NCBI RefSeq assembly: GCF_014280935.1
Contig: NZ_JACLZI010000032.1
Coordinates: 62,001-126,000 of the forward strand
DNA length: 64,000 nucleotides
Direction: 5' to 3'
DNA from: Aquibacillus kalidii
GTDB lineage: Bacteria; Bacillota; Bacilli; Bacillales; Amphibacillaceae
Shown here: piece by piece, positions 21,748 through 30,600 of the stretch
Layout of the letters: every line of letters starts with the position of its first letter
Numbering within the stretch: the stretch's first letter is position 1
Translations under genes and position numbers: made by a program
Notes under the pieces: model-generated
Databases searched by the model: none
The model's input: the letters and a program-made list of their open reading frames with translations, nothing else
Told to the model about the DNA's origin: nothing

Positions 21748-21921
21748 TTATGTTCCTTGTTTCGGGTTCTTTAAATCTGGTTCAAGATTATTATTCAGTA
21801 TAAGTGCAAGTTGATTTATAAAACGCTCTCGCTTTTCAGACTCATTGTTTAAACAATCTATTAAGTTATGTAGTCCTTCTTCCTTTATCTTTTCTAATGA
21901 TAAACGTAATTCATCTTCCAA
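21748..21921 (-). CDS. Small acidic protein next to the recombinase
   Basis: A 57-residue open frame from a TTG start (21921) with GAGAAGAGGG upstream on the minus strand, ending at TAA 21748–21750, 37 nt before the recombinase start. It is highly charged and probably helical (EDELRLSLEKIKEEGLHNL …). I do not recognise it. Its place, between regulator and recombinase on the same strand, suggests co-transcription with the recombinase and perhaps a directionality or regulatory role, but that is inference. Confidence 0.5.
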   Translation of the reverse strand: MEDELRLSLEKIKEEGLHNLIDCLNNESEKRERFINQLALILNNNLEPDLKNPKQGT

Positions 21922-21992
21922 TGGATATCCCTCTTCTCAGCATTAATTTTAAATACAATAATTAAAATAGTACATATACATCCAATTTAGAT

Positions 21993-22658
21993 TTACTCAG
22001 TACCAGGTAAACCACTGTAAGGTCTTGATATGATCTGATGCGCTTCTGATAACGGTGATCTCTTTATTGCTTCATTCCATTCAGAGGAAGATAAGCTTTC
22101 AGGAGATAGCTCAACAGATTGAATTAATTGACTAAGTACTCTAGTTAATTCAATCTCTGTCATTGGTTTATCGAAGTGGTAAAGTACCTTCTTTTCGTTA
22201 TCAGACATATCTTCATGAACTATAAACGAGACCCTCCGCCGGTGATTCCAAGTTTTTTCACCGTTGTCCATATCTTTGATAAAGTATTCTCTCTCTCCTA
22301 TCACCAGACTTTCAACTTCATCTAAATCAATATCCGAAATGTCTATAACATCATTTTGAGGGCCAACTGAAAATAGGAATTCATCTGCTTGATAGAATTC
22401 ATCGGTAAATACTTGCATTTCTACATGAAATTCTTTGGATAATGCATGTATCACATTAAAAGATGGCTTTCTTGATTCACCTCTTTCGATGGATGTAATT
22501 GTCTGTGATGCAATTCCAGTTCTATTAGATATGGATTTAGTTGTGTAAAATTCATGGTCTACTTCATCCATAAGCTTTTTTCTAATTAAACGAATACGTT
22601 CGCCAAGGCTACTGTTTTTTAAAATGTTATATTCAACAGAAGTAATTTTATATACCAT
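21993..22658 (-). CDS. Xre/Cro-type HTH regulator
   Basis: A 221-residue protein with an N-terminal helix-turn-helix of the Xre type (about residues 17–75; GERIRLIRKKL … ISNRTGIASQTITSIERGESRKPS) and an acidic C-terminal domain of unknown fold. It is divergent from a replication-type gene; the 96-bp gap holds a clear inverted repeat that is a good operator candidate. It likely controls the switch between island maintenance and the replication or excision genes. Confidence 0.8.
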   Translation of the reverse strand: MVYKITSVEYNILKNSSLGERIRLIRKKLMDEVDHEFYTTKSISNRTGIASQTITSIERGESRKPSFNVIHALSKEFHVEMQVFTDEFYQADEFLFSVGPQNDVIDISDIDLDEVESLVIGEREYFIKDMDNGEKTWNHRRRVSFIVHEDMSDNEKKVLYHFDKPMTEIELTRVLSQLIQSVELSPESLSSSEWNEAIKRSPLSEAHQIISRPYSGLPGTE

Positions 22659-22711
22659 GGTAAGTCCTCCTTCATTATTTGTTCTTTACACTATTATATC
22701 AGTTTGATAGT

Positions 22712-22737
22712 ATTAAGACAATAATATTAGTCTTAAT
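22712..22737. promoter_or_regulatory. Operator-like inverted repeat in the divergent promoter region
   Basis: ATTAAGAC-N10-GTCTTAAT, perfect 8-bp half-sites, located 17 nt before the start of the plus-strand gene at 22755 and between it and the Xre regulator. The size and symmetry suit a dimeric HTH repressor. Confidence 0.6.
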
Positions 22738-22754
22738 GAGGTGGGCATTTAATT

Positions 22755-23570
22755 ATGACATACAAATTGTCAAATCATACATTTTTTGTTGATAGAACAG
22801 TTTTTACCAATATCTTTCCGGAGCTTAAAGAGAATCAATTACGGGTATATCTGCTTATGTGTAGGGTAGCGGGTGCCAAACCGAATGGTGAATGTTTTAT
22901 GGGCATTAACACTATTGCAAAAGAAGTTAATTTATCGGAGTACCATACAAGAAAAGCGATTGAGTGGCTATGTAATAACTATTTTATACAAAAGTTAAAG
23001 AGATCATATCAGAGTAATCTGTATCGTATTCTTGTTACTCCCGACTACGATAACGTCAACAAGAAATATTATTCGAATGAGAGTATTTTTAGAAATCGTT
23101 TTGATATGAAGGATTCCCTAAATGGTTATGTTGAGTTACCTGTGGAAGTAATGAGCGGTTCAATATTAAGAGACAAAACATTGTGGAGTGACCGTAAAAT
23201 AAGGATATTTGGGCAGTTATATCTATTTCATTGGATAGATGAATTTGGAGGCGTTGATCCTGATGCTATCCGTATAGTAAACAGTTCGATATATATTAGT
23301 GACCTTTTGAGTTATACATTAGGTTGTTCTAAGAATGACATCGAACGTTCCGTAAAATGGTTCATAAAACAGGGGTATGCTTCTGAAGTAGAAACGGTTT
23401 ATCGTATAAACAATAATTCATTCTATAAAGAACAACAATTTGTTGGAGATGCAACAAAAATAAATATCTTACCTACTGATAAGGTAATTAAAGTAATCAG
23501 AATGGACTGTGTACCAAGCCTTAAGTTGCAAAATGCAATAGATCGCACAGGAGGGAAAATTGCATTATGA
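22755..23570 (+). CDS. Winged-helix replication-initiator-like protein
   Basis: A 271-residue protein whose N-terminal half looks like the helix-turn-helix module of phage or plasmid replication proteins (KENQLRVYLLMCRVAG … INTIAKEVNLSEYHTRKAIEWLCNNYFIQKL). The C-terminal half has a second possible HTH (LGCSKNDIERSVKWFIKQGY). ATG 22755 follows GAGGTGGG. It overlaps the next gene by 4 nt, so the two are coupled. I infer a role in replication or gene control of the excised island; no catalytic motif is visible. Confidence 0.55.
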   Translation: MTYKLSNHTFFVDRTVFTNIFPELKENQLRVYLLMCRVAGAKPNGECFMGINTIAKEVNLSEYHTRKAIEWLCNNYFIQKLKRSYQSNLYRILVTPDYDNVNKKYYSNESIFRNRFDMKDSLNGYVELPVEVMSGSILRDKTLWSDRKIRIFGQLYLFHWIDEFGGVDPDAIRIVNSSIYISDLLSYTLGCSKNDIERSVKWFIKQGYASEVETVYRINNNSFYKEQQFVGDATKINILPTDKVIKVIRMDCVPSLKLQNAIDRTGGKIAL

Positions 23571-24355
23571 TAAATAAATCTACCAACCTACCTAAAGTTA
23601 CTGCATCTGAAATTGGACAGAATTTAATTATTCAAATTTATGATAAACCAAAAGCAAAAGTAAGACCTCAAATTCAAAATAAGTTAATTCAAAATCACTC
23701 AATGATGTTTTTTCAACAATTGATTATGAAAGAAGCAAGAACTGCTTTGAGAAGGGAATCATTAAATCCATTTCATAATCCAATAAATGTTGAAATAGAG
23801 GTTACAACACGACAACTGCCTAGTCAAATCCAACTAGAAAGAGTACTTAAGACTATTTTTGACGGGTTGAATAGGTGGGTAATTTCTGATGACAACATTA
23901 TAAATAATGCACAAATATGGCTGAGTAAGGGGACTAAGCGCTATCCTAAGACAGATATTCAAGTTAGGGTTGAAGACAGTCTAAGTAAGGATTCAATCTT
24001 TTTTAATTGCCAGCTTCCGTGTGTAGAAAAGATAGAAGCAGTTCCCTATGATGTTGGTGGCACGATGATAGTGTCTACACAAGCAGCTACTGAACAACAG
24101 GTAACAGAGCAAGCCCTTCTTTCAGAAATAAGTAAAACAACAGTTACGGGGCAACACGATATATGTCATATGGTGTTTTGCACTAATGATGATACAAAGG
24201 ATGTAGATAATATGTTTCTAAGTTATATCCATCTTATACGTAATAAAGGATTGCTTGATGGTTCTAGAAATATAGGTATTGGAATGTATAAACGTCATGC
24301 AGAACAAGGTAATGAGAGAACGATTATTAACCTACTATCCAAACGAACTGCATAA
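23567..24355 (+). CDS. RusA-like protein with a displaced Asp motif
   Basis: The N-terminal half (about 20–140) resembles RusA Holliday-junction resolvases: KPKAKVRPQ, LERVLKTIFDGLNRWVISDDNIINNAQ and LSKGTKR. RusA normally has D-x-D-N before the K…LD segment; here that position reads QIQL, so the first catalytic aspartates seem lost. The C-terminal half (about 190–262) contains KDVDNMFLSYI and LLDGSRNIGIG, which looks like a second partial RusA-type unit that does carry D-x-DN. It could be a two-half enzyme or an inactive DNA-binding relative. It is coupled to the replication-type gene upstream. Confidence 0.5.
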   Translation: MINKSTNLPKVTASEIGQNLIIQIYDKPKAKVRPQIQNKLIQNHSMMFFQQLIMKEARTALRRESLNPFHNPINVEIEVTTRQLPSQIQLERVLKTIFDGLNRWVISDDNIINNAQIWLSKGTKRYPKTDIQVRVEDSLSKDSIFFNCQLPCVEKIEAVPYDVGGTMIVSTQAATEQQVTEQALLSEISKTTVTGQHDICHMVFCTNDDTKDVDNMFLSYIHLIRNKGLLDGSRNIGIGMYKRHAEQGNERTIINLLSKRTA

Positions 24356-24472
24356 CACATAAATGTAGTTGTAGCAAAGGATATATAGTCAATGTACACA
24401 TACATATTCTCAGGTAATGATAGAGTGTTGTTAGATATATATTATAGTAAACTACTACAAAATAAGTTATAC

Positions 24473-24496
24473 AGATCTAAAGATCTAAAGATCTAA
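24473..24496. repeat. Three direct repeats of AGATCTAA
   Basis: Three adjacent perfect copies of the 8-mer AGATCTAA within a 400-bp, strongly AT-rich gap (24,356–24,763) that has no gene. A small inverted repeat ACCGT-N7-ACGGT lies at about 24,626–24,643. Such features recall iterons or protein-binding arrays next to replication genes, but this is inference. Confidence 0.5.
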
Positions 24497-24705
24497 AATT
24501 TACAAATTCAATGTTACAATTACAGCTTTATACGGATATATACAAAGTGATTGTGATTATTAGGTTATTTTGTAGATTATAAGATTTATATGTATATATT
24601 AAAAATTCCTTTGTACCAAGGGTTATACCGTGATTTAACGGTGGTACTTAACAAGAAGGATTTGATTTTGGTTTACTTTAGCCCATAATTTGATAATTTC
24701 AAGAA

Positions 24706-24747
24706 AAAGTCAGTGTTGGCGCTATTTCTAGCACCTTCACTGACTTT
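24706..24747 (-). terminator. Terminator of radC
   Basis: Long hairpin with arms AAAGTCAGTG / CACTGACTTT plus an inner pairing GGCGCTA / TAGCACC. On the minus strand it follows the radC stop and is followed by a U-run. Confidence 0.8.
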
Positions 24748-24763
24748 ACTAAAAAATATTTTT

Positions 24764-25387
24764 TTATAGATATCCTTTTTCTTTTAAGCTCACATACTTT
24801 TCATGTCCGATAATCAAGTGATCGAGAATACTTATGCCAGTTATGTTTCCTGTCTCAACCAATCGTTTGGTAACAGTTATGTCTTCCTGACTAGGGGTTG
24901 TTTGCCCACTTGGGTGGTTATGTGCAATGATAGCACTTGCACAACTACGGCGAATTAAAAGTTTAAATGTCTCTCTAGGATGTACAATTGAAGCATTAAG
25001 TGAACCAATAAAGACAGTTTCACGAAACAACACTTCATTTTTGGTATTTAAGCCAAGCACGACAAAGTATTCCCTATCAAGGTACTGCATGTCTTTTAAG
25101 TAATCATAAGCATCTTGAGGGGAACGTATCGTAAATCGTTGTTCAACTGGACACGGATTCATGCGTGCAAGTTGAAGTGCAGCGATAATTTGTTTAGCTT
25201 TTACTTTCCCAATACCTTTGATTTGTAATAACTCTTCCTCTGTTACATCCAACAATTCCTGAATAGATGGATAGCGGCTGAAAATCTGATTCACTACATA
25301 ACTATCTTCCTTTTCACGTGTTGTTGTTGCTAATAGATTTCTAAAAGTGATTTTATCAATTGAATTGTTCATTATAAATTCCTCCAT
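24764..25387 (-). CDS. radC: RadC family JAB-domain protein
   Basis: A 207-residue RadC-type protein with N-terminal HhH region (about 45–75; LLQIKGIGKVKAKQI) and C-terminal JAB1/MPN domain with the metal motif HNHPSG (about 158–163) and a downstream SILDHLIIG. The ATG follows GAATGGAGGAATT-like spacing on the minus strand. RadC genes are typical passengers of SCC and other mobile elements; their biochemical role is unclear and 'DNA repair' is a historic label. Here it lies in the mobility half of the island. Confidence 0.88.
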   Translation of the reverse strand: MEEFIMNNSIDKITFRNLLATTTREKEDSYVVNQIFSRYPSIQELLDVTEEELLQIKGIGKVKAKQIIAALQLARMNPCPVEQRFTIRSPQDAYDYLKDMQYLDREYFVVLGLNTKNEVLFRETVFIGSLNASIVHPRETFKLLIRRSCASAIIAHNHPSGQTTPSQEDITVTKRLVETGNITGISILDHLIIGHEKYVSLKEKGYL

Positions 25388-25530
25388 TATTGTTTGATTG
25401 AAATAAAAAAGGAGAGACGATATGCGTCCCTCCTAATTGAGTGATAACTTCTGATACTATATACTGTTGTTGAATACTTAACTTAGATGAGTTCATATGC
25501 CGATGAGCTCATCTATTTTTTTGCATTAAA

Positions 25531-25566
25531 AAAGCACATGGATTGCATTTGCAGTCGATGTGCTTT
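25531..25566 (-). terminator. Terminator of the gene ending at 25,566
   Basis: AAAGCACAT / ATGTGCTTT, 9-bp arms. In the minus direction it overlaps the stop of the 253-residue gene and is followed by TTTTT. A second palindrome, around GATGAGCTCATC near 25,485–25,516, follows it. Confidence 0.75.
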
Positions 25567-26327
25567 CACTTAATATTGTTTTGATCATCCATCATCCTCA
25601 CCTCCTTTAACATCACTAAGTCTTGAATAAAATCCGATGCTTGTTTCTTTGTTAACTGTGTACTACGCTCAATACCAAAAGTCATCTTCATCATTTCCTT
25701 TGCAACATCTGTTGGCATGTCCATTTCATTGACGATATGGAAAATCTTCTGTAGTTGAGCTTTTGATACTTGCTCACGACCTCCTTTAGTAATGTTTGTT
25801 TTAGGTGTAGGAAAATCTTCAATGTCTTGTGTGAACATACCACTTGAACGTGTTGCAGATAGAACTGCATCTATTAATGCTCTCTTTTTGGCCATCTTCA
25901 ATACGGTGTTGATGATGGTATAAGGATCTTGTTGTTGAAAAGATGATTCCTTGCTGTTGCATGAACCTAGGCCTTCAGCTTCAACGAGTCCATTGTCTTT
26001 ACGTATTAGCTTCATCTTAACTTCATAAGCAAAGATTCCAGACTCCCATTGCTCGATACGATTGACGACATCTGCTGTTTTAGAGAACCCAAATACTTCA
26101 CAAAGCTTTTCAGCTCCTGGTTTTAGTAATGTCGGCTTAGAAAATCCATCTACTAAACCATAATCAACACCTTTCACCATCACTTCTTTAACAAATGATT
26201 GTAGTTCTTCAACACGTTGTTTTGATTCGACAGTGGATACGACAATATTAGGTAGTGAAACTATTTCAGGTTCATTATTAGAGAATGGTACTAAATTGTT
26301 CCTTTGGGATTGCATACCGGATTTCAT
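25566..26327 (-). CDS. Mobile-element protein of unknown function (253 aa)
   Basis: I place the start at ATG 26327 because GGAGGTGAG lies just upstream on the minus strand; a longer frame opens at 26396 but overlaps the neighbouring gene without a site. The protein has a conserved-looking core (about 60–165): KEVMVKGVDYG, KPTLLKPGAEKLCEVFGF, and TVLKMAKKRALIDAVLSATRSSGMFTQD. Similar proteins occur in Firmicute phages and integrative elements, often near recombination genes, but I cannot name a function. A role with single-stranded DNA would be speculation. Confidence 0.6.
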   Translation of the reverse strand: MKSGMQSQRNNLVPFSNNEPEIVSLPNIVVSTVESKQRVEELQSFVKEVMVKGVDYGLVDGFSKPTLLKPGAEKLCEVFGFSKTADVVNRIEQWESGIFAYEVKMKLIRKDNGLVEAEGLGSCNSKESSFQQQDPYTIINTVLKMAKKRALIDAVLSATRSSGMFTQDIEDFPTPKTNITKGGREQVSKAQLQKIFHIVNEMDMPTDVAKEMMKMTFGIERSTQLTKKQASDFIQDLVMLKEVRMMDDQNNIK

Positions 26328-26352
26328 ATGTTTCTCACCTCCTTTCAATAGA

Positions 26353-26859
26353 TTAAGACTTTTTATTAATTGCATCTGCAAGCTTGGATAGTCCATTTGA
26401 CGTTTTCTTCACAAGAAACTTTCCTGCTTTATGATTAAATTGATTGCCTTTGCTAATTGCTATAGATGAGAAATCTAATGACTTAGCCACCAAGCTATGT
26501 GTAGATTGATTCATTTTTTCTAAGCTCTTAATTACGTTTAACAGTTCATCTTCTCCTTTTGATTCCAGTGATTCAGCAACATTGGTTAGTACATAAGAAA
26601 CTCGCTCTTTAGTAGAAATATTGTTTTTCAAAACATCTTCATGTAATGCCTCTACTTCTAATAGAGCTGTTTGGATCCTACTTCTGCTAGCTAGTAATTG
26701 AGATAGCTTTACATAGTCATTACATTCAATGGAATCGACTATTTCATCTTGAATTCTTTCTCTTTCATTTAATAAAGATTGATAGATTGTTTTAATCTCT
26801 GGGATAAAAACTCCTTTCCCATTAATCAATTCATGATCAAGCCATAAGTCCTTTTGCAT
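26353..26859 (-). CDS. Unknown helical protein (168 aa)
   Basis: A mostly alpha-helical, charged protein starting at ATG 26859 behind AGGAGGAA on the minus strand. It begins MQKDLWLDHELINGKG and is rich in coiled-coil-like segments (about 25–120). No recognised domain, signal peptide or membrane helix. It lies directly upstream of the 253-residue gene on the same strand with 25 nt between its stop and that start, so they are likely co-expressed. Confidence 0.55.
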   Translation of the reverse strand: MQKDLWLDHELINGKGVFIPEIKTIYQSLLNERERIQDEIVDSIECNDYVKLSQLLASRSRIQTALLEVEALHEDVLKNNISTKERVSYVLTNVAESLESKGEDELLNVIKSLEKMNQSTHSLVAKSLDFSSIAISKGNQFNHKAGKFLVKKTSNGLSKLADAINKKS

Positions 26860-26890
26860 AAATAAATTCCTCCTAAATGTTATTGGATAA

Positions 26891-27106
26891 TCATAATTTT
26901 TTATTGAAGTGGTGATAACCTTTGAGTGTTAATTTCAATACCAATCCCCCTGACTTGTTTTTCATAGTCAGAATGAGTTCATCATCCTCAAGTTCTGATA
27001 GCTTAACCTTTTGAATGTCGTACTTCACTAGGAACTTTGCAGGGATCCATTTGTTTAGCTCTTAGCTTCAATTAGAATCTTGACCAATGAGTTGTTCAAA
27101 CTTCAT
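26891..27106 (-). pseudogene. Broken small gene of the mobility module
   Basis: On the minus strand an ATG at 27106 behind AGGAGGA starts MKFEQLIGQDSN and meets a stop after 12 codons and another soon after. The same region continues as an open frame (NKWIPAKFLVKYDIQKVKLSELEDDELILTM …) to a stop at 26891. The good ribosome site and protein-like second half suggest a once intact gene of about 70 residues damaged by indels. The family is not recognised. Confidence 0.5.
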
Positions 27107-27350
27107 TCCTCCTTTCATAGTGCGCTCCTCTCACCACTCATGTTGTTTCTGTAACGCAAAAAAAACGTTATGTATCCAAATGAATAAACAACGGTTTATG
27201 TAAAGGGGTGGGGCATGAAACGGATGGGTACCCCCTTTCATATATGAATGCAGGTGCTTCGAGAAAATATATGCAATTTTCTCAATATCTATTGTGCAAC
27301 TATTGGACTACCTATAAAATAAAAATAAAGTATAAAAAAAGTAAGAGTAG
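27107..27350. promoter_or_regulatory. Divergent boundary region with hairpins between mobility genes and defence cargo
   Basis: A 244-bp gap where minus-strand mobility genes and plus-strand cargo diverge. It contains a TAACG / CGTTA hairpin with an A-rich loop (27152–27170), a G-run/C-run inverted repeat (AAAGGGG near 27,202 against CCCCCTTT near 27,231), and GAAAAT / ATTTTC near 27,262–27,280. Promoters must be here, but I cannot assign −35/−10 elements with confidence. Confidence 0.4.
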
Positions 27351-27362
27351 GTGAACTTCAAA

Positions 27363-27626
27363 GTGGAAGTTAAGTTGTATCAAAGAACACAAAGGGATCT
27401 AGCATCCACTATTAATCAAATAATAGATAATTACTGGGAAGATAAGATAAATGAGAACCAGATGACTGAATTAATTCACCAGTTGCATAAGACCAACAGT
27501 GACAAGTTTATGAAAAACGGTAAATATACCACAATTATTCTTCAACAGTGTGGAAAAAGAAGGTTAAATATTGTAACTAATATACTTAGTGAAATTGATA
27601 GTATAGAAGATAAAAATATACTCTAA
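27363..27626 (+). CDS. Small protein leading the type III operon (TIGR04540-like)
   Basis: An 87-residue protein from GTG 27363 (AGGTG 9 nt upstream), or 91 residues from GTG 27351, which has no good site. Sequence: VEVKLYQRTQRDLASTINQ …, with a lysine-rich middle and QQCGKRRLNIV near the end. It resembles a family of small Firmicute proteins that I recall as TIGR04540, function unknown; this recall should be checked. It ends 12 nt before the helicase gene and is probably the first gene of the operon, so a regulatory or accessory role in the defence system is plausible. Confidence 0.55.
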   Translation: MEVKLYQRTQRDLASTINQIIDNYWEDKINENQMTELIHQLHKTNSDKFMKNGKYTTIILQQCGKRRLNIVTNILSEIDSIEDKNIL

Positions 27627-27638
27627 GGGGATATAATC

Positions 27639-30600
27639 ATGCAAAAGCTACTTGATAATAAGAAAATGGGATCAATTGGTGAAACTATTAAAGAAAATAT
27701 TAGGTCTGACGCAAAGTTATCAATCATGTCTGCTTACTTTACAATCTATGCCTTTAATGCATTAAAAAAGGAATTATCTAAAGTAGATCACGTAAAGTTT
27801 CTATTTACTGAGCCTTCCTTTACAGAAAAACCCCATGATACTAAACAAAATACTAATCAACTAGAAAGGGAACGAGGACTTTCGGGATTTGAAGATGAAG
27901 CAGGATTTAGAAGTCTTCTAACTCAGAGTAAGATTGCTAAAGAGTGTGCTCAGTGGATCCTCGAAAAAGTCGAAATAAAATCATTTAAAACTTCAGTTCC
28001 AACTATGAATATGATTAATGTTCAGAATCCAAGACATGATTCATTTACCATGTTTGGAAGTTCTAATTTTCGGAGTAGTAGTCTAGGGTTTACTTATTCA
28101 CATGAACCAGCTCTTACTACGTACACAGATGAAAAAACAATGTCTGAGCAATACATTAAATGGTTTGATACATATTGGAATGATAAGCACCAACTTGAAG
28201 ATGTAAAAGAGGAATTACTTAATCAACTAGAAGTTCTATTCCAAGACCATAATCCTGAATTTATTTATTTTGTTACTCTCTACCATATATTTAGAGACTA
28301 CTTGGATGAGCTCGATGAAGATATAATAGTAAAATCAAAAACTGGTTTTCACGAAACAGTTGTATGGAACAAACTATATAAATTTCAAAGAGATGGAGTA
28401 CTTGGTGCAATCGATAAGCTAGAAAAACATAATGGATGTATCATTGCGGATAGTGTTGGTCTTGGTAAAACCTTCGAAGCTTTAGCGGTAATTAAGTATT
28501 ATGAACTAAGAAATGATCGTGTATTAGTATTGGCACCGAAAAAGTTACGTGAAAATTGGACGATTTATACACTTAACGATAAAAGAAACATCTTAGCTGC
28601 TGATCGGTTTAATTATGATGTTCTAAACCATACAGATTTAAGTCGTTACAATGGAATATCCGGGGATATTAACCTAGAGACTATCAACTGGAGTAACTAT
28701 GATCTTATTGTAATCGATGAATCACATAACTTCCGAAACAACGATGCAAGGAAGGATCATGAAACACGCTATCAAAGATTAATGAACAAAGTAATTAAAG
28801 CAGGTGTAAAAACAAAAGTACTAATGTTATCAGCAACTCCAGTAAACAACCGAATGAAAGATTTGAAAAACCAAGTAGCCTTCATAACAGAAGGAAAAGA
28901 TGACGCGCTGGGGTATGTAGGCATTCATAGTATTGAAACATCTCTACGCAGAGCACAAACAGCATTTAATAAGTGGCTGAAAATGGAGGACGAAGAACGC
29001 AATACAGATAGATTATTAGAGATGTTAAATAGTGATTATTTTAAACTCCTAGATTCATTAACCATAGCTCGTTCTCGGAAACACGTTGAAAAGTACTATG
29101 ATTTAAAAGAAATAGGTAAATTCCCTAAACGTTTAAAACCAATTAATGAACATGCGCCGATTGACAATCTATATGAATTTCCTCCATTGGAGGAAGTAAA
29201 CAAAACTATTAATAGATTGAATCTTAGTGCTTATGCACCATTACGATATCTTTTACCTGAGAAAAGGGCTGAATATAGTAAGAAATACGATACTGTAATA
29301 AGTAATAAGTCGGTTTTAACTCAATTAGATCGTGAACTAAGTTTAATAAACCTGATGCGTGTTAATCTATTAAAGCGAATGGAAAGTTCCATATATTCAT
29401 TTGGTAAAACTATTGCATCATTACTTCATCGAATTGACGATCTTATATACAAGTTAGATCATTACAAAGAATATACAGATAGCTCATTGAATATTAGCGA
29501 TGTAAACATTGAAGACGATGAAATTGAAGATATGCTGATAGGTTCAAAGGTAAAAGTATTAATTCAGGATATGGATCGTATTAAATGGAGACAAGCACTT
29601 GAAGATGATAAGACATATTTAGAACAAATAATATTAGAAGCGGCTAAAGTTCAACCAGTCCGTGATGAAAAATTACAATATTTAAAGAGACACATCGAAA
29701 ACAAAATTCAAAAGCCGATTAATCGACAGAACAAAAAAATAATTATCTTTACAGCATTTGCAGATACTGCAAATTACTTATATGAGAATATAGCCGACTG
29801 GGTACAAAGTAATTTAAATGTACATTCTGCGTTAGTTACGGGTTCCGGCAGCAATAAAACCACGATGAAAGGTGTTAAGACAAAAGATCTAAATGCAGTT
29901 TTAACCCATTTTTCACCACAATCAAAAGGGCGAGAGGCACTTTATCCTAATGCAACGGAAGAAATAGATATATTAATTGCTACTGACTGTATTTCAGAAG
30001 GTCAAAACTTACAAGACTGTGATTACCTTGTTAACTATGATATACATTGGAATCCTGTTCGTATAATTCAACGATTTGGACGAATTGATCGTCTTGGGTC
30101 TAAGAACGATAAAATACAGCTAGTAAATTTTTGGCCGAATATGGAACTGGATGAGTATATCAACCTGGAAGCCCGTGTAACAGGGCGTATGGCACTTGTT
30201 GATATATCTGCAACAGGTGAAGAAAATGTTATTGATTACAAAGGCGAAAAAATGAACGATCTTGAATACCGCCGAAAGCAGCTTGAACAACTTCAAGAGG
30301 AAGTAATTGACTTAGAAGAAATGTCAGGAGGACTTTCAATTACAGATCTGACTCTAAATGATTTTAAAATGGATTTAGTGGAATATATGGAAAAGCACAG
30401 AGAGGTGATTGAGAAAGCTCCATTAGGATTATATGCAATAGCATCAGGTGGTACAGAATCTGATAATAATCCTGGAATCATATTTTGCCTTCGTCAGATT
30501 AATCAGAAGGCGGTTATACAGGATCAAAGTGCTTTAGAACCATATTATTTAATTTATATTGATGATAATGAACGTGTTTCATTTAGCCATGTAAAGAGTA

